Shown here: piece by piece, positions 24,001 through 35,859 of the stretch
How the letters are laid out: each line of letters starts with the position of its first letter
Numbering within the stretch: the stretch's first letter is position 1
Assembly (NCBI RefSeq): GCF_023091745.1
Contig: NC_068910.1
Coordinates: forward strand, 92,880,170-92,944,169
Direction of reading: 5' to 3'
Length of the DNA stretch: 64,000 nt
Source of the DNA: Budorcas taxicolor
Lineage: Eukaryota; Chordata; Mammalia; Artiodactyla; Bovidae
Position numbers and translations under genes: made by a program
The notes under the pieces: model-generated
The model's database searches: none
Seen by the model: the letters and a program-made list of their open reading frames with translations, nothing else
What the model was told of the DNA's origin: nothing

Positions 24001-25430
24001 TGTTGTTGTTCAGTCGCTCAGTCATGTCCTACAGTTTGCAACTCGAAGAACTGTAGCACTTCAGGCTTCCCTACCCTTCACCGTCTCCTGCAGCTTGCTC
24101 AAACTCACATCCATCCTGTCAGTGATGCCATCCAACCATCTTGACCTCTGTTGTCCTCTTCTCTTTCCTTCAGTCTTTCCCATCCTCAGGTCTTTTTTAA
24201 AGAATCAATTATTTGCATCAGGTAGCCCAAGTATTAAAGTTTCAGCTACAGCATCAGTCCTTCTAATGGATATTCAGGATTGATTTCCTTTAGACTGACT
24301 GGTTTGATCTTCTTGCAGTCCAAGGGACTTTCAAGAGTCTTCTCCAGAACCACAGTTCAAAAGCACCAGTTCTCCAGTTCTCAGATTTCTTTATGGTCTA
24401 GCTCTCATATCCATACATGACTACTGGAAAAACAATAGCTTTGGCTATATGGACATTTGTTGATAAAGTAATGTCTCTGCTTTTTAACATGCTATCTAGG
24501 TTGCTCATAGCTTGTCTTCCAAGGAGCAAGTGTCCTTTAAACTAATGGCTGCATTCACCACCTAGGAAATAGTCTGTGATTTTGGAGCCTAGGAAAATAG
24601 TCTGTCCAGTAATCCCATCTATTTATATGAGTGATGGGACCAGATGCCTTGATCTTCATTTTTTGAATGTTGAATTTTAAGCCAGCTTTTTCACTCTCCT
24701 CTTTCACCTTCATCAAGAGGTTCTTCTGTCCCTCTTTGCTTTCTGTCGTAAGAGTGGTGTCATCTGCCTATCTGAGGTTAATGATATTTCTCCTGGAAAT
24801 CTTGACTCCAGAATGTGTTTCATCCAGCTTGGCGTTTCACATAACGTACATTTCACAGAAGTTAAATAAGCAGTGTGACAATATGCAGCCTTGACATACT
24901 CCTTTCCCAATTTGGAAGCAGTCCACTGTTTCATGTCCAGTTCTAACTGTTTCTTGACCTGCAAAAAGGTTTCTCAGGAGGCAGGTAAGGTGTTCTGGTA
25001 ATCTCATCTCTTGAATAATTTCCACAATTTTTTTGTGATCCACACAGACAAAGGCTTTAGCATAGTCAATGAAGCAAAAGTAGATGTTCTCCTTGAATTC
25101 TCTTGCTTTTTCTATGATCCAATGGATGTTGGCAATTTGATCTCTGGTTCCTCTGCCTTTACTAAATCCAGCTTGTACATCTGGAAGTTCTGGTTTAGGT
25201 ACTGTTGAAGCCTAGCTTGGAGAATTTTGAGCATTACTTTACTAGAATGTGAGATGAGTGAAAATTCATGGTAGTTTGAAATATTCTTTTACATTGCCCT
25301 TCTTTGGGATTGGAATGAAAACTGACCTTTTCCAGTCTTGTGGCCACTGCTGAGTTTTCCAAATTTGTTGGCATATTGAGTGCAGCATTTTAACAGCATC
25401 TTCTTTTACAATTTGCAATACCTCAGCTGA
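24001..25430 (-). mobile_element. BovB LINE, 3' half, 5'-truncated
   Basis: The plus strand starts with gttgttcagtcgctcagtcatg, the reverse of the BovB 3' end, and runs back through the RT domain. Minus frames at 24837-25043 (DHKKIVEIIQEM, IGKGVCQGCILSHCLFNF) and 24713-24964 hold decayed RT motifs. Many substitutions and frameshifts indicate an older copy than BovB B or F. It ends near 25430 within the N-terminal RT region. Confidence 0.88.
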
Positions 25431-26537
25431 AATAAAAATGGTATTTATTGAAACTTATCTTGAATCTGATTTATAAATTATTACATTAAAAGTGGAGCTT
25501 ATGTCTTCTATATATAGTTCATTTATGCTTGATGAGAATAGTTTTGTATATGGTCATTTTTGTATTTCACTTATGCCTGAAAATAAAATATATTTTATAT
25601 TTGCTATACATAACTTTACATTTATTCATGAAGTTTCTAGGCAAAATTTTATATATTTTTTGCTAATTAAAAATTAATAATTTTTCTATAATAAATTTTC
25701 TATATTATTGTTACTTTTTTACTTTTCACTAGTAAGTTTTGAAGTTAGGAGGTATAGTAACAGTTTAAATTAGGAGTAAGTCCTCCAATTTTGTCCTTTC
25801 TTATGATTGTTTAGGCTATTCCAGGCACCTTGTATTTCCATGTGAATTTTAGAATGAGCTTGTTAATATCCTCGAGCTTAGAGTCAGGAAAATGGTCTAG
25901 GCTCAAGAGGGAAGTTGTGCTCTCTAGGAAACTTGTAGTTAAGTTGTCTAGCCTGGTGAATCTTGGTAAGTTATCCATGTTAAAGGGGCATGTTGGAGAA
26001 CCCACTGAGAACTTTGGTAGGTGGCTTGGATGTATTTACTTCTGTTAAATATTCTAGGGAACTCCTAATCAAGAAAATCTTTTGCTACATTCTCAGGTTG
26101 TAAGTCATTGGATTCTGAAAATAATGTAAATTTAAATTCCAAAACAATACAGGGATAAGCCTCGATCACATATTTTCAGGGGAGACTTTGTTTTCTGCTT
26201 AGAGCCTGTACAAAGACAAACAAGTTTCATGGCCATGTTCTTCTGATGATTTCTATTTTTAACTTTATTCTTCACTAAGGATTTGACTTCAAAGGCCTCC
26301 ACGTTAGATAGTGTGTCATTTTCAATATTCTCCATGGCAGTACCATCTGTTGTTTTTGGCCCTTAAAATCCCATCTTCTTGTTACTTCATATTAGCAAAA
26401 GTCTCCAGGACAGCAATACTTTTAGCATTAGAGGTAAAGAGAGAGGAACAAGAGACACAAGAAAAGAGAGGGAGGAAATGGATCCTTTAAGCCTTAGATT
26501 TGAGCTCAAAGATTTGATCGTTAACTAATTAATATGA
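25431..26537. other. AT-rich DNA, no gene recognised
   Basis: Short frames on both strands around 25811-26335 show no recognisable domain. No repeat family is evident. Confidence 0.45.
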
Positions 26538-26747
26538 AGAGCTTCCCTGGTGACTTAGATGGTAAAGAATCTGCCTGCAGTGCAGGAGACCTGTGTTTGA
26601 TTCCTAGGTTGGGAAGATCCCCTGGAGAAGGAAATGACAGCCCACTCCAGTATTCTTGCTTGGGAAATCCCATGGACAGAGGAGCCTGATGGGCTACAGT
26701 CCACAGGGTCACAAAGAGTTAGTCATGACTGAGTGACTACACACTTA
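26538..26747 (+). mobile_element. Bov-tA SINE
   Basis: The sequence shows a full-length head (gcttccctggtgacttag), the box-B-like segment, the Bov-A body and a 3' end at catgactgagtgac. Confidence 0.92.
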
Positions 26748-27081
26748 ACCAATATGTAAAGGAAAAAACAAAAGAACACCTCTAGAGAAAATTATGTATT
26801 GAATCAGCATGCCTTTATATCTTGTTAACCAAGTTTTTGAAGTAGCAATCTGTATTTAAATCCCTAAGAGAAAAATTAACAAGAGTTTATTCACTTTAAT
26901 TTCTTTTATTCAGAAAGAAAAAAAATCATGAGACTAATTATAATAAAAATGTCACATAGTGGAAGAACTGTAGTATATTTTAGAACAAAATTTTGCTTGA
27001 AATTTGCCATTAATAGCTTTTCTAGTCTCAGATATATTAGGTAGTCAGAAGATAACATTTATATTTCACTGAAATAACTGA

Positions 27082-27300
27082 GGGGCTTCCCAGGTGGCTT
27101 AGTGATAAAGAATATTCCTGACAATGCAGAAGGTGGAAGAGATCTGGTTTTGATCCCTGGGTCAGGAAGATCCCCTCAAGTAGGAAATAGCAATCCACTC
27201 CAGTATTCTTGCCTGGAAATTTCTATGGACAGAGGATCCTTGTGGGCAACAGTCAATAAGGTTGCAAAGTGTCAGACATGACTGAGTTACTGAACATGCA
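27082..27300 (+). mobile_element. Bov-tA SINE
   Basis: The head ggggcttcccaggtggctta and a diverged body run to cagacatgactgagttactg. An inserted gaaggtggaaga segment distinguishes the head from the copy at 26.5 kb. Confidence 0.88.
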
Positions 27301-28197
27301 TACACAAAGTTGCTGAGGCAACAGCACTGTAATTTAGCTTACTATTCCAAATATCAAAAAAGATTTAACATACTAAAAATATCATGCCTCATAACATATC
27401 CCTGCCTAGAAAAACAAAGCAATAGTAGTAAAAGAAATGTTGATACTACCTTCTAATTAGGAAAGTTACTGCATAATTTTGCTTTTTACAAAGGGTAATT
27501 GAATGAAAAAATATTTATAGTCTCTGAAATCATTAATATTTAGCATTCACATAAGAGCTAATGTTGCAAAAGCAATTAATAAAAAGGATTATTATAAGAA
27601 CAAATAAATAATTATTAATTAGCTTCCTTTTTTGTCAAATTTCTTTTATTTCTATCAGTGGTATCAATATTGCCAGTGAGATAGATTTTGCAGTTCATAT
27701 AATTTCTGCACACAGAAACACAATACTCTGCAGAAAAGTCAGTACTAATTTTTAATACATTTCCTAATGTGAAATTACCTCAGGGAAATTTCATATCAGT
27801 TGACAGAATATTCAAGGCCCTAGCACAGGGAATGCCTGAATCTATATATGCTAAATGCACCATAAAATGCAATCTTGGAATTATGTTTTGCTTAGGAAGT
27901 CACCATGAGCATTTTAGTTTCACTTTATCTTATTTTAAATTATGAATTCTGTCTACATTATGCCTATAACCATTATTTCCTGCAAGCTGAGGCAAGAATA
28001 AGATTTTCCATTTTAATAATCTTCTATTTTACTTCCCATAGTGGGCAGTAACAGTGGATATAATTATAATTCATAAAAATGAAAAAGTATTAATATGATA
28101 ATATGGTAAAGACAAAAGAAATAATGACTGTGAGGATCAAAACACTCACTATGCTAGCTGAAATCATGATATAAAAGTGAGTATTGGATTAACATCA
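27301..28197. other. AT-rich DNA, no feature recognised
   Basis: No open frame of note or recognisable repeat occurs here. Confidence 0.45.
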
Positions 28198-28560
28198 CTA
28201 AAAATGGTGGGGTTAGGAAATCTAGGGCTCTGTCCCTCTACAAACACGACTAAAAACCTATGAAGAAGTCTCAGAATCATTTGCAGACCCTGTAATCTAG
28301 TCAGAAAGCACAACAGGCAGGGGAAAGCTTAAGGAAAATAGAAACTGCTGCATTATGAGGGAAGAGCTCTGTGGCATTTAAAAATGCAGCTGCCATCTCG
28401 CTTTCCCCAGATGGGAGCAGCCCTGAAGCCAGAACTTGCACTCCTGGGCATGCTGTGAGTGCCAGAGGTAGCACAGCAGACTGTCTACAAATAATTGTGT
28501 GTGGGTTCCCTGAAGGACGGGCAGAAAGGCTTACTTTAATTCGCCAATATGAAACATCCC
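28198..28560 (+). mobile_element. Possible L1 5'-UTR-like fragment
   Basis: The block opens with aaaatggtggggttagg and contains ctctgtccctctacaaacac, gcagctgccatctcgctttcc and several G+C-rich stretches. This layout recalls the 5' region of artiodactyl L1-like elements. The assignment is from memory of the pattern only, and no coding region follows. Confidence 0.35.
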
Positions 28561-28678
28561 CAAATAAATAAACGGAATAGCTCTATAACTATGCAGGAAA
28601 TATAATCCTTAATTTTACCCTCTCAAAAAAAAAAAAATCATCATGCTTGTATGGTTGTATGGTTTTTCTAGAGAATTT

Positions 28679-28835
28679 TCAGTTCAGTTCAGTTCAGCTC
28701 AGTCACTCAGTCGTGTCCAACTCTTTGCAACCCCATGAACCGCAGCATGCCAGGCCTCCCTGTTCATCACCAACTCCCGGAGTCCACCCAAACTCATGTC
28801 CAGTGAGTTGGTAATGCCATCCAAGCATTCATCCT
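28679..28835 (-). mobile_element. BovB 3'-end fragment
   Basis: The sequence starts with repeated gttca tail units and contains ctcagtcgtgtccaactctt and ccaggcctccctgttcatc, the reverse complement of the BovB 3' end. It is truncated after about 155 bases. Confidence 0.87.
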
Positions 28836-28867
28836 CTAACCACAAAACAGTTCAAGGATAAACTATG

Positions 28868-29044
28868 TTTAAGAGTTCCTTAGTGGCTCATCTGGTAAAG
28901 AATCTGCTTGGAATGCAGGAGACCTGGGTTCAATCCCTGGGTTGGGAAGATCCCCTGAAGAAGGGAAAGGCTACCCCCTTCAGTATTCTGGCCTGGAAAA
29001 TTCCATGGACTGTGTAGTCCATGGGGTCACAAAGAGTCTTTCAC
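28868..29044 (+). mobile_element. Bov-tA SINE, internally shortened
   Basis: The head (agttccttagtggctcatc) and body are present, but about 30 bases of the body are missing between attccatggac and tgtgtagtccatgg. The 3' end (ggggtcacaaagagtcttt) runs into an L1 tail. Confidence 0.87.
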
Positions 29045-29128
29045 AGAGTCCAAAAGATTGTTCTATACCAATACATTATTGTAAAGTAATTAACTTCCAA
29101 TTAAAATAAATAAATTTATATTAAAAAA
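29045..29128 (+). mobile_element. Ruminant L1 3' terminus, strongly 5'-truncated
   Basis: The block contains accaatacattattgtaaag, taattaacttccaattaaaa and a taaataaatt tail, the same terminus as the L1 at 41811-42001. A 9-bp repeat, agtctttca at 29035-29043 and 29129-29137, flanks it as a TSD and places it at the 3' end of the SINE at 28868-29044. Confidence 0.75.
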
Positions 29129-29137
29129 AGTCTTTCA

Positions 29138-29709
29138 GTTTCACTCAACTGTATTTAATAATAAAAGACAATTCTTTCCCCAAAATGTTTTTTTTTAAAT
29201 AAAATTTTTTAATTTGTTTTTGATTTGATTCTAATTCATGGTGCACCAAAAAAGACTGTAGCCCGTGGAAGAACTCACTGAATTTATGTTTCAAACGGAG
29301 AGTTGACTTAAATCTGCCTCATCCTCTATTCCTGGACCACTGACTTATCTGATGGTTATTTTTCTTTCACAGAATATGTAAGAAACATACCTAGCAACTA
29401 GTGGAATTCATGCGTCTACTCCATGACCCCAGAAACAGCAGGGAGGGACAAATTAAAATCCAAATAAATGCCTCCTTCAATTAAGATAATAAACAAAAGC
29501 AATTCTGTATTCATTGAGGTGATGGCAGAGTTTGGAGCCCTCAGGATATTTTTGAAAATTGTAAGAGTGATCAATATCACTAAATATCTATTGAATATGA
29601 TTTTGCTATCACAAAACACAGGTAGGTTGTAGAGAAAATTTGTTTATTGACAATCTATCTGATATCATCAAAATGTCTTAAACTGGTGATGTCAATTTTG
29701 CCTGCAGTT
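29138..29709. other. AT-rich DNA, no feature recognised
   Basis: No repeat or gene is recognised. The minus frame at 29416-29619 has no domain. Confidence 0.4.
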
Positions 29710-29914
29710 ATGGAGGTGGTGACTTGCCTGGTGGTTCAGATGGTAAGGTGTCTGCCATGCAGGAGAGTGGGTTCAATCCCTGGGTCTGGAAGATCTCCTG
29801 GAGAAGGAAATGGCAACCCACTCCAGTATTCTTGCCTGGAAAGAAAACCTCCTCCTATGGACGGAGGAACCTGGTAAGATACAGTCCATGGGGTCTCAAA
29901 GAGTTGGACAAGAT
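29710..29914 (+). mobile_element. Bov-tA SINE, host of a BovB insertion
   Basis: The head (cttgcctggtggttcagatg) and body run to caaagagttggacaag and then switch abruptly to BovB coding sequence. A plausible SINE 3' end (ctgagtgacttaac) reappears at about 31921-31935, after the BovB tail. This implies that the BovB landed within the SINE. Confidence 0.82.
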
Positions 29915-31917
29915 GGCAAACCATTCAATATCACAGTTATCCAAGTCTATGCCCCAAACCAGTAATGCTGAAGAAACTGAAGTTGAATGGCTTTATGAAG
30001 ACCTACAAGACCTTTTAGAACTAACATCAAAAAAAGATGTCCTTTTCATTATAGGGGACTGGAATGCAAAAGTAGGAAGTCAAGAAACACCTGGAGTAAC
30101 AGGCAAATTTGGCCTTAGAATGTGGAATGAAGCAGGGCAAAGACTAAAAGAGTTTTGCCAAGAAAATGCACTGGTCATAGCAAACACCCTTTTCCAACAA
30201 CACAAGAGAAGAATCTACACGTGGACATCACCAGATGGTCAACACTGAAATCAGATTGATTATATTCTTTGCAGCCAAAGATGGAGAAGCTCTATACAGT
30301 CAACAAGAACAAGACCAGGAGCTGACTGTGGCTGAGATCATGAACTCCTTATTACCAAATTCAGACTCACATTGAAGAAAATAGGGAAACCGCTAGACCA
30401 TTCAGGTATGACCTAAATCAAATCCCTTATGATTATACAATGGAAGTGAGAAATAGATTTAAGGGCCTAGATCTGATAGATAGAGTGCCTGATGAACTAT
30501 GGAATGAGGTTCGTGACATTGTACAGGAGACAGGGATCAAGACCATCCCCATGGAAAAGAAATGCAAAAAAGCAAAATGGCTATGGGGGGGGGGGGGCTT
30601 AGAAATAACTATAAAAAGAAGAGAGGTGAAAAGCAAAGGAGAAAAAGAAAGATATAAGCATCTGAATGCAGAGTTCCAAAGAATAGCAAAAAGAGATAAG
30701 AAAGCCTTCTTCAGTGATCAATGCAAAGAAATAGAGGAAAACAACAGAATGGGAAAGACTAGAGATCTCTTTAAGAAAATTAGAGATACCAAGGGAACAT
30801 TTCATGCAAAGATGGGCTCAATAAAGGACAGTAATGGTATGGACCTAACAGAAGCAGACAATATTAAGAAGAGGTGGCAAGAATACATCGAAGAACTGTA
30901 CAAAAAAGATCTTCACGACCCAGATAATCATGATGATGTGATCACTAATCTAGAACCAGACATCTTGGAAAGTGAAGTCAAGTGGGCTTTAGAAAGTATC
31001 ACTATGAACAAAGCTAGTGGAGGTGATGGAATTCCAGTTGAGCTGTTTCAAATCCTGAAAGATGATGCTGTGAAAGTGCTGCGCTCAATATGCCAGCACA
31101 TTTGGAAAACTCAGCAGTGGCCACAGGACTGCAAAAGGTCAGTTTTCCTTCCAATCCCAAAGAAAGGCAGAGGAGCTAAAAAGCCTCTTGATGAAAGTGA
31201 AAGAGGAGAGTGAAAAAGTTGGCTTAAAGCTCAACATTCAGAAAACAAATATCATCGTCTCCAGTCCCATCACTTTATGGGAAATAGATGGGGAAACAGT
31301 GGAAACAGTGTCAGGCTTTATTTTGGGGGACTCCAAAATCACTGCAAATGGTGACTGCAGCCATGAAATTAAAAGACGCTTACTCCTTGGAAGAAAAGTT
31401 ATGACCAACCTAGATAGTATATTCAAAAGCAGAGACATTACTTTGCCGACTAAGGTCCGTCTAATCAAGGCTATGGTTTTTCCTATGGTCATGTATGGAT
31501 GTGAGAGTTGGACTGTGAAGAAGGCTGAGCGCCAAAGAATTGATGCTTTTGAACTGTGGTGTTGGAGAAGACTCTTGAGAGTCCCTTGGACTGCAAGGAG
31601 ATCCAACCAGTCCATTCTAAAGGAGATCAACCCTGGGATTTCTTTGGAAGGAATGATGCTAAAGCTGAAGCTCCAGTACTTTGGCCACCTCATGTGAAGA
31701 GTTGACTCATTGGAAAAGACTCTGATGCTGGGAGGGATTGAGTGTAGGAGGAGAAGGGGATGACCGAGGATGAGATGGCTGGATGGCATCACTGACTCAA
31801 TGGACGTGAGTCTGAGTGAACTCCGGGAGTTGGTGATGGACAGGGAGGCCTGGCTTGCTGCAATACATGGGGTCACAAAGAGTCAGACACAACTTAGCCA
31901 CTGAACTGAACTGAACT
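29915..31917 (+). mobile_element. BovB LINE with deleted RT core, 5'-truncated
   Basis: Coding begins inside the endonuclease (KPFNITVIQVYA; IGDWNAKVGSQETPG retains GDWN). It continues through the linker (30440-31213), then jumps near 31167 from IPKKG to the AEELKSLLMKVKEE region. Compared with BovB B this removes about 560 bp, including the FIDYAKAFD and YADD catalytic boxes. The C-terminal frame 31188-31697 then runs to the normal 3' tail. A run of 13 G residues lies at 30585-30597 within the linker. Confidence 0.9.
30440..31213 (+). pseudogene. BovB ORF2 linker and RT N-terminus, RT core deleted
   Basis: The 257-residue frame includes NRFKGLDLIDRVPDELWNEV, a Gly-rich interruption from the poly-G run (KAKWLWGGGGLEI), MGKTRDLFKKIRDTKGTFHAK, DLTEADNIKKRWQEY, and ASGGDGIPVELFQILKDD. 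It ends shortly after VFLPIPKKG because the deletion junction changes the reading frame. It has no catalytic RT residues and is non-functional. Confidence 0.85.
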
Positions 31918-32059
31918 GATCTGAGTGACTTAACTTTATAGTGGTGGTATATTTAGCATAGTAAATTAAAGCAGACTTAAGAACGTGAAATTCAGTTGTT
32001 TGTCTATGTTTTTCCTATTACTATTAGTAAAGAAAGTCAGAATCGGTTTGTTTTTATGT

Positions 32060-32480
32060 AGAAAGGACAGTAGTAAGCCTTGATATATATGCCTCAAGGG
32101 TATGTCATGTCTGTTTCCTGCGATAATGCAGTCCAAAGGGATCTTGACTATCATGATATTTCACAGAAAATGGTGCAAGTCCATTTCACTGATGAGATTA
32201 TGCTAATTCCTAGTGAGCAGGAACTAGGAAACACTTTTAACAGCCCTAGTAAAATACATATCTGACACAGAGGATCAGAGATAATCTCCTGGAAACTACA
32301 GCAGCTTGACACATTAATTAAGTTGCCAAGGCCCCAGTGGTTTGGAGTGTGTTGCAATATTACTTCTAAAGTAAGAGACAAGTTGATGAATCTTCTGCTG
32401 CCCACCATGAAAAAAGAGGCTCTTTTTGGATTTTGATGGCAATATAGATCACATTTGGAATAACCTGTAAGGCTGTCAGC
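32060..32480 (+). pseudogene. Decayed endogenous retrovirus pol (RT) fragment
   Basis: A plus frame around 32080-32265 has the order of retroviral RT motifs: a MPQGY box, QRDLDYHDI, then QVHFTDEIML where the YxDD catalytic box would lie (FTDE at 32185-32196). After a stop near 32263, further RT-like codons follow (cagtggtttggagtgtgttg near 32336, then a PTMKKEA-like and FGF-like segment near 32402-32436). The catalytic box is destroyed and the frame is broken. The ERV class cannot be fixed from this piece. No LTR, gag or env is visible next to it. Confidence 0.7.
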
Positions 32481-33385
32481 TTGAAATGTTGTAATGAGAA
32501 GAAAAAGGTACTTTTTCATTTGTTTCAGCTTGAGTGCTAGTTATTGTACACACGCGCTATGCAATATAATGGCCCAATATTTTCCAGACATATCTTTTTG
32601 CTGACAACAATGTTCTATTAGCTGCTGTCAAGCCCCCAAAATGAGAATCCAGTTCAAATACCTAGAATTCTACATTAATGCCATGGTCACTATTATTAAA
32701 AAAACAAAACAAAACAAAACTATTTTTTGTTAGAAAACTGGTTCTCAATTCACTCCTAAGTTCTTGGAAGGACTATGTGACTGAAAGACACCAAATGAGT
32801 ACCCCAAGTGGGAATTATTGATCCAACAAACCATGATGTTAGACAAGAATACTATCTATCATTCTAGATATAAAATGATATGTATGAGACCAAACCAAAG
32901 CTTGTTCCCAGAGGCACCAGTACATTGCACAGAAAGGTTTAAAATGCTTATAGCTGCCCCTGTTCCCTCAGTGCATCTTCCCTATCTCAGTTTTATGACA
33001 CCACGAAGTTGTGTGTCAGCAAGTACCAAAAGCAAACATTTCTATTAGATAACCCTTCTCGTAGAATTACCCTTTCTGCTTTCATACACCAGTTCTTCTC
33101 ATTGCTCCATAAGGCCGAAGTGTAGTTGTCTTCACGGCACCTAGCCCTGAGGCATGGTACTATTGCTTTTAGTTCTTTACCTTCTGCCCACATTTGTTAA
33201 GGATTAAATGCCTTTTAGAATGTTAACTTTAAATGTTCAAACTATTTCTTTCTATGATCAGCTGGACAGAAAAGAAATATCGAATAGTTTCCCATTTCTT
33301 ATAAAGACTTATAAAAGAATTTTACTGGAAGTGCTAGTCACTGCAACCATAGAAGAAAATAAAACTTACCAAAAAAATTGGCAAG
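32481..33385. other. No feature recognised; (AAAAC)n at about 32700
   Basis: The stretch may hold further decayed ERV internal sequence, but I cannot support that by eye. A short aaaacaaaac simple repeat lies at about 32699-32720. Frames at 32818-33048 and 33208-33390 show no domain. Confidence 0.4.
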
Positions 33386-34256
33386 AATGAAATGATGTCA
33401 TTTTCAGCAACGTGAATGGACCTAGAGATTTTCATACTAAATGAAGAAAGTTAGAAGGAGAAAGACAAATACTATATGAGATCACTTATATGTGGAATCT
33501 AAAATACAACACAAATGAACATATATACAAAACAGACATAAAAAAGAGACTTATGATTGCCAAGGGGGATGGAGAGAAAGGACTGGGCATTTGGAATTAG
33601 TGGATGCTAATATATATGGGATGTGAGAGTTGGCCTATAATGAAAGCTGAGTGCTGAAGAATTGATTTTTAACTGTGGCGTTAGAGAAGACTCTTGAGAG
33701 TCCCTTGGACTGCAAGGAGGTCCAACCAGTCCATTCTAAAGGATATCAGTCCTGGGTGTTCATTGAAAGGACTGATTCTGAAGCTGAAACTCCAATACTT
33801 TGGCCACATGATGTGACTAGCTGACTCATTTGAAAAGACCCTGATGCTGGGAAAGATTGAAGGTAGGACAAGGGGATGACAGAGGATGAGATGGTTGGAT
33901 GGCATCATTGACTCAATAGACATGAGTTTGAGTAAACTCCAAGAGTTGGTGATGGACAAGGAGGCCTGATGTGCTGCAGTCCATTGGGTCACAAAGAGTC
34001 AGACACAACTGAGTGACTCAACTGAACTGAACTGAACTGAATATTTATAGGATGGATAAACATTAGGGTAGTACTATACAGCACAGAAAATATATTCAAT
34101 ATCTTGCAATAAACTATAATGGAAAAGAATATGAGTAAGAAGTTACATATGTATACCTGAATCATTTTTGCTATACAACAGATTAATACAACATTATAAA
34201 TCAACTGTACATCAATAAAATTAAAAAAATAAGAATACAGAAATAAAAAAAAATAA
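33386..34256 (+). mobile_element. L1 3' end, split by a BovB fragment
   Basis: The left part (33386-33620) contains aatgaaatgatgtcattttc, aacgtgaatggacctagag and cttatatgtggaatctaaaa. The right part (34035-34256) contains ggatggataaac, atattcaatatcttgcaata, gtatacctgaatca and a catcaataaaattaaaaaa tail. Both halves are typical of an L1 ORF2 end plus 3' UTR and become continuous once the BovB insertion is removed. Confidence 0.8.
33621..34034 (+). mobile_element. BovB 3' end inserted in L1
   Basis: The fragment begins at atgtgagagttggcc (ORF2 C-terminus) and ends with a repeated actga tail. An imperfect 12-bp TSD flanks it, aatatatatggg at 33609-33620 and aatatttatagg at 34035-34046 (10 of 12 identical). 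Confidence 0.87.
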
Positions 34257-35083
34257 AACTTGTGAGATATTAGTGGCATAAAAACACATTTAGAAAATGG
34301 ATTCAAGGATAATGCATTGTGCCTTAGGAATTGCTTTCCAATGAAAAATATTACTTAGTGTAGAGTTAAAAAGAAAATCAAACACAAAAGAGCATTCATC
34401 AACTATAAAGTAAGTTGTGCTCCTGCCAGACTACTGGTATCTGTCTTGATTCCCAAAACAAACTGCTGTTGAGAATAAAAAAAATAATAGAAGAGATTGG
34501 CAAGAAGAAAAAATAAAGTGACATCATTATAGATATATGACTGAATATTTATTACACAGTGCAAAAGAAAAGAACATACAAATCATTACTGGAATCATTC
34601 AATTCATTTAGCAAATGCAAAGACAATGTTTATAAATCAGGTGTGTAACTACAGGCTTTGAATACGTGGAAAATTAAAAACAGTTAATTTACTATAACAT
34701 TAGAAATATGTAAATATGAATGAATCTAATAAGTCATACAAGATTTTCATGGATTAAAAATAATACATTATTGATCTGCATTGAAGAAAACCTATAAAAG
34801 TGAAGGATAAATTATATTTATTAATTGCAACATCAACTACTGTAGAAATGTTGGTTGTTCCCAAATGGATATTTATATTTAGTGCATTCCATTCAGAAAC
34901 ACCAAGGTTTCAAGGTTTCTTGTAGACCTGAAAAAACTTTCCTATACTCTATGTGAAAACACAAAATCCAAGAAACACCAAGATACGTTTGATGATGCAC
35001 AAGTTATAAGATTTTTGATTTACTGTATGTTTTGTAAAACTTTAAGTGGAGTCTAAACTACAAAACTATTAAATCACTATGAT
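34257..35083. other. AT-rich DNA, no feature recognised
   Basis: There is no gene or recognisable repeat. The stretch is A-rich with several oligo-A runs. Confidence 0.4.
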
Positions 35084-35300
35084 GTATGTGTGTGCTTAGT
35101 CACTCAGTCATGTCCCACGCTTTGTGACTCCATGAACTGTAGCCTTCCAGATTCCTCTGTTCATGGGGATTCTCCAGGAAATAATACTATAGTGGGTTGC
35201 CATGCCCTCCTCCAGGGAATCTTCCCATTCCAGGGACTGAACCCAGGTCTCCCACATTGTAAATGGATTCTTTACTGTCTGAGCCACACAGGAAGCCCAA
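35084..35300 (-). mobile_element. Bov-tA SINE
   Basis: The reverse complement of a full Bov-tA runs from gtgtgcttagtcactcagtc through the body to the tRNA-like head (gattctttactgtctgagcc, aggaagccc). Confidence 0.9.
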
Positions 35301-35859
35301 AGGAAGGCAGACACCAAGTGTAACTCTAATGCCGTGACTCTAATACTAATATAATATTGTAAACTATGCTTTAATAGTAAGTAAATAAGTAAAATATTTC
35401 ATGTCAAGCTAAATTAGCAAAACCAGCTTGATCTTGGTGTAAGTAAGGTAGAATATATTAATATATCTATATATCTATGTTTCTATCTATATCTGTATGA
35501 TATATTTGCAGATAAATATACAAGTGATACAAACACACAGGCATATTTTACATGCACTTGCTTTATGAAAAATAATACTGCTGGTGAGTGGAATAGGACT
35601 ATTTAATATACTGCACTCAAGTATCTGATTAACCATATAGAAAATAATCCCTAACTTACAAAAATTTATTTCAAGTGGATTATAGTTGTAATTGTGAATA
35701 GCATAATGATAAAAGTTGTAGAATGTAACAGAAAAATATCTTCACTGGCAAATGGGAAATAAATGTTTTCTTAAATATGACATAATGAGAGAAAAGCCAT
35801 GAAGTAAGGGAAGCAATTTGCACCACACATAATCTTACCTGGGATAAAAATATTAAAAA
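35301..35859. other. AT-rich DNA, no feature recognised
   Basis: A tatc/tata-rich simple stretch lies at about 35456-35515. There is no gene or clear repeat. Confidence 0.4.

Noticed and set aside
31238..31876. 212-codon minus-strand open frame, and similar ones at 14588-15130 and 10174-10452
   Set aside because: They are antisense readings of the BovB C-terminal coding region; the same antisense frame opens in many BovB copies and has no independent evidence of being a gene.
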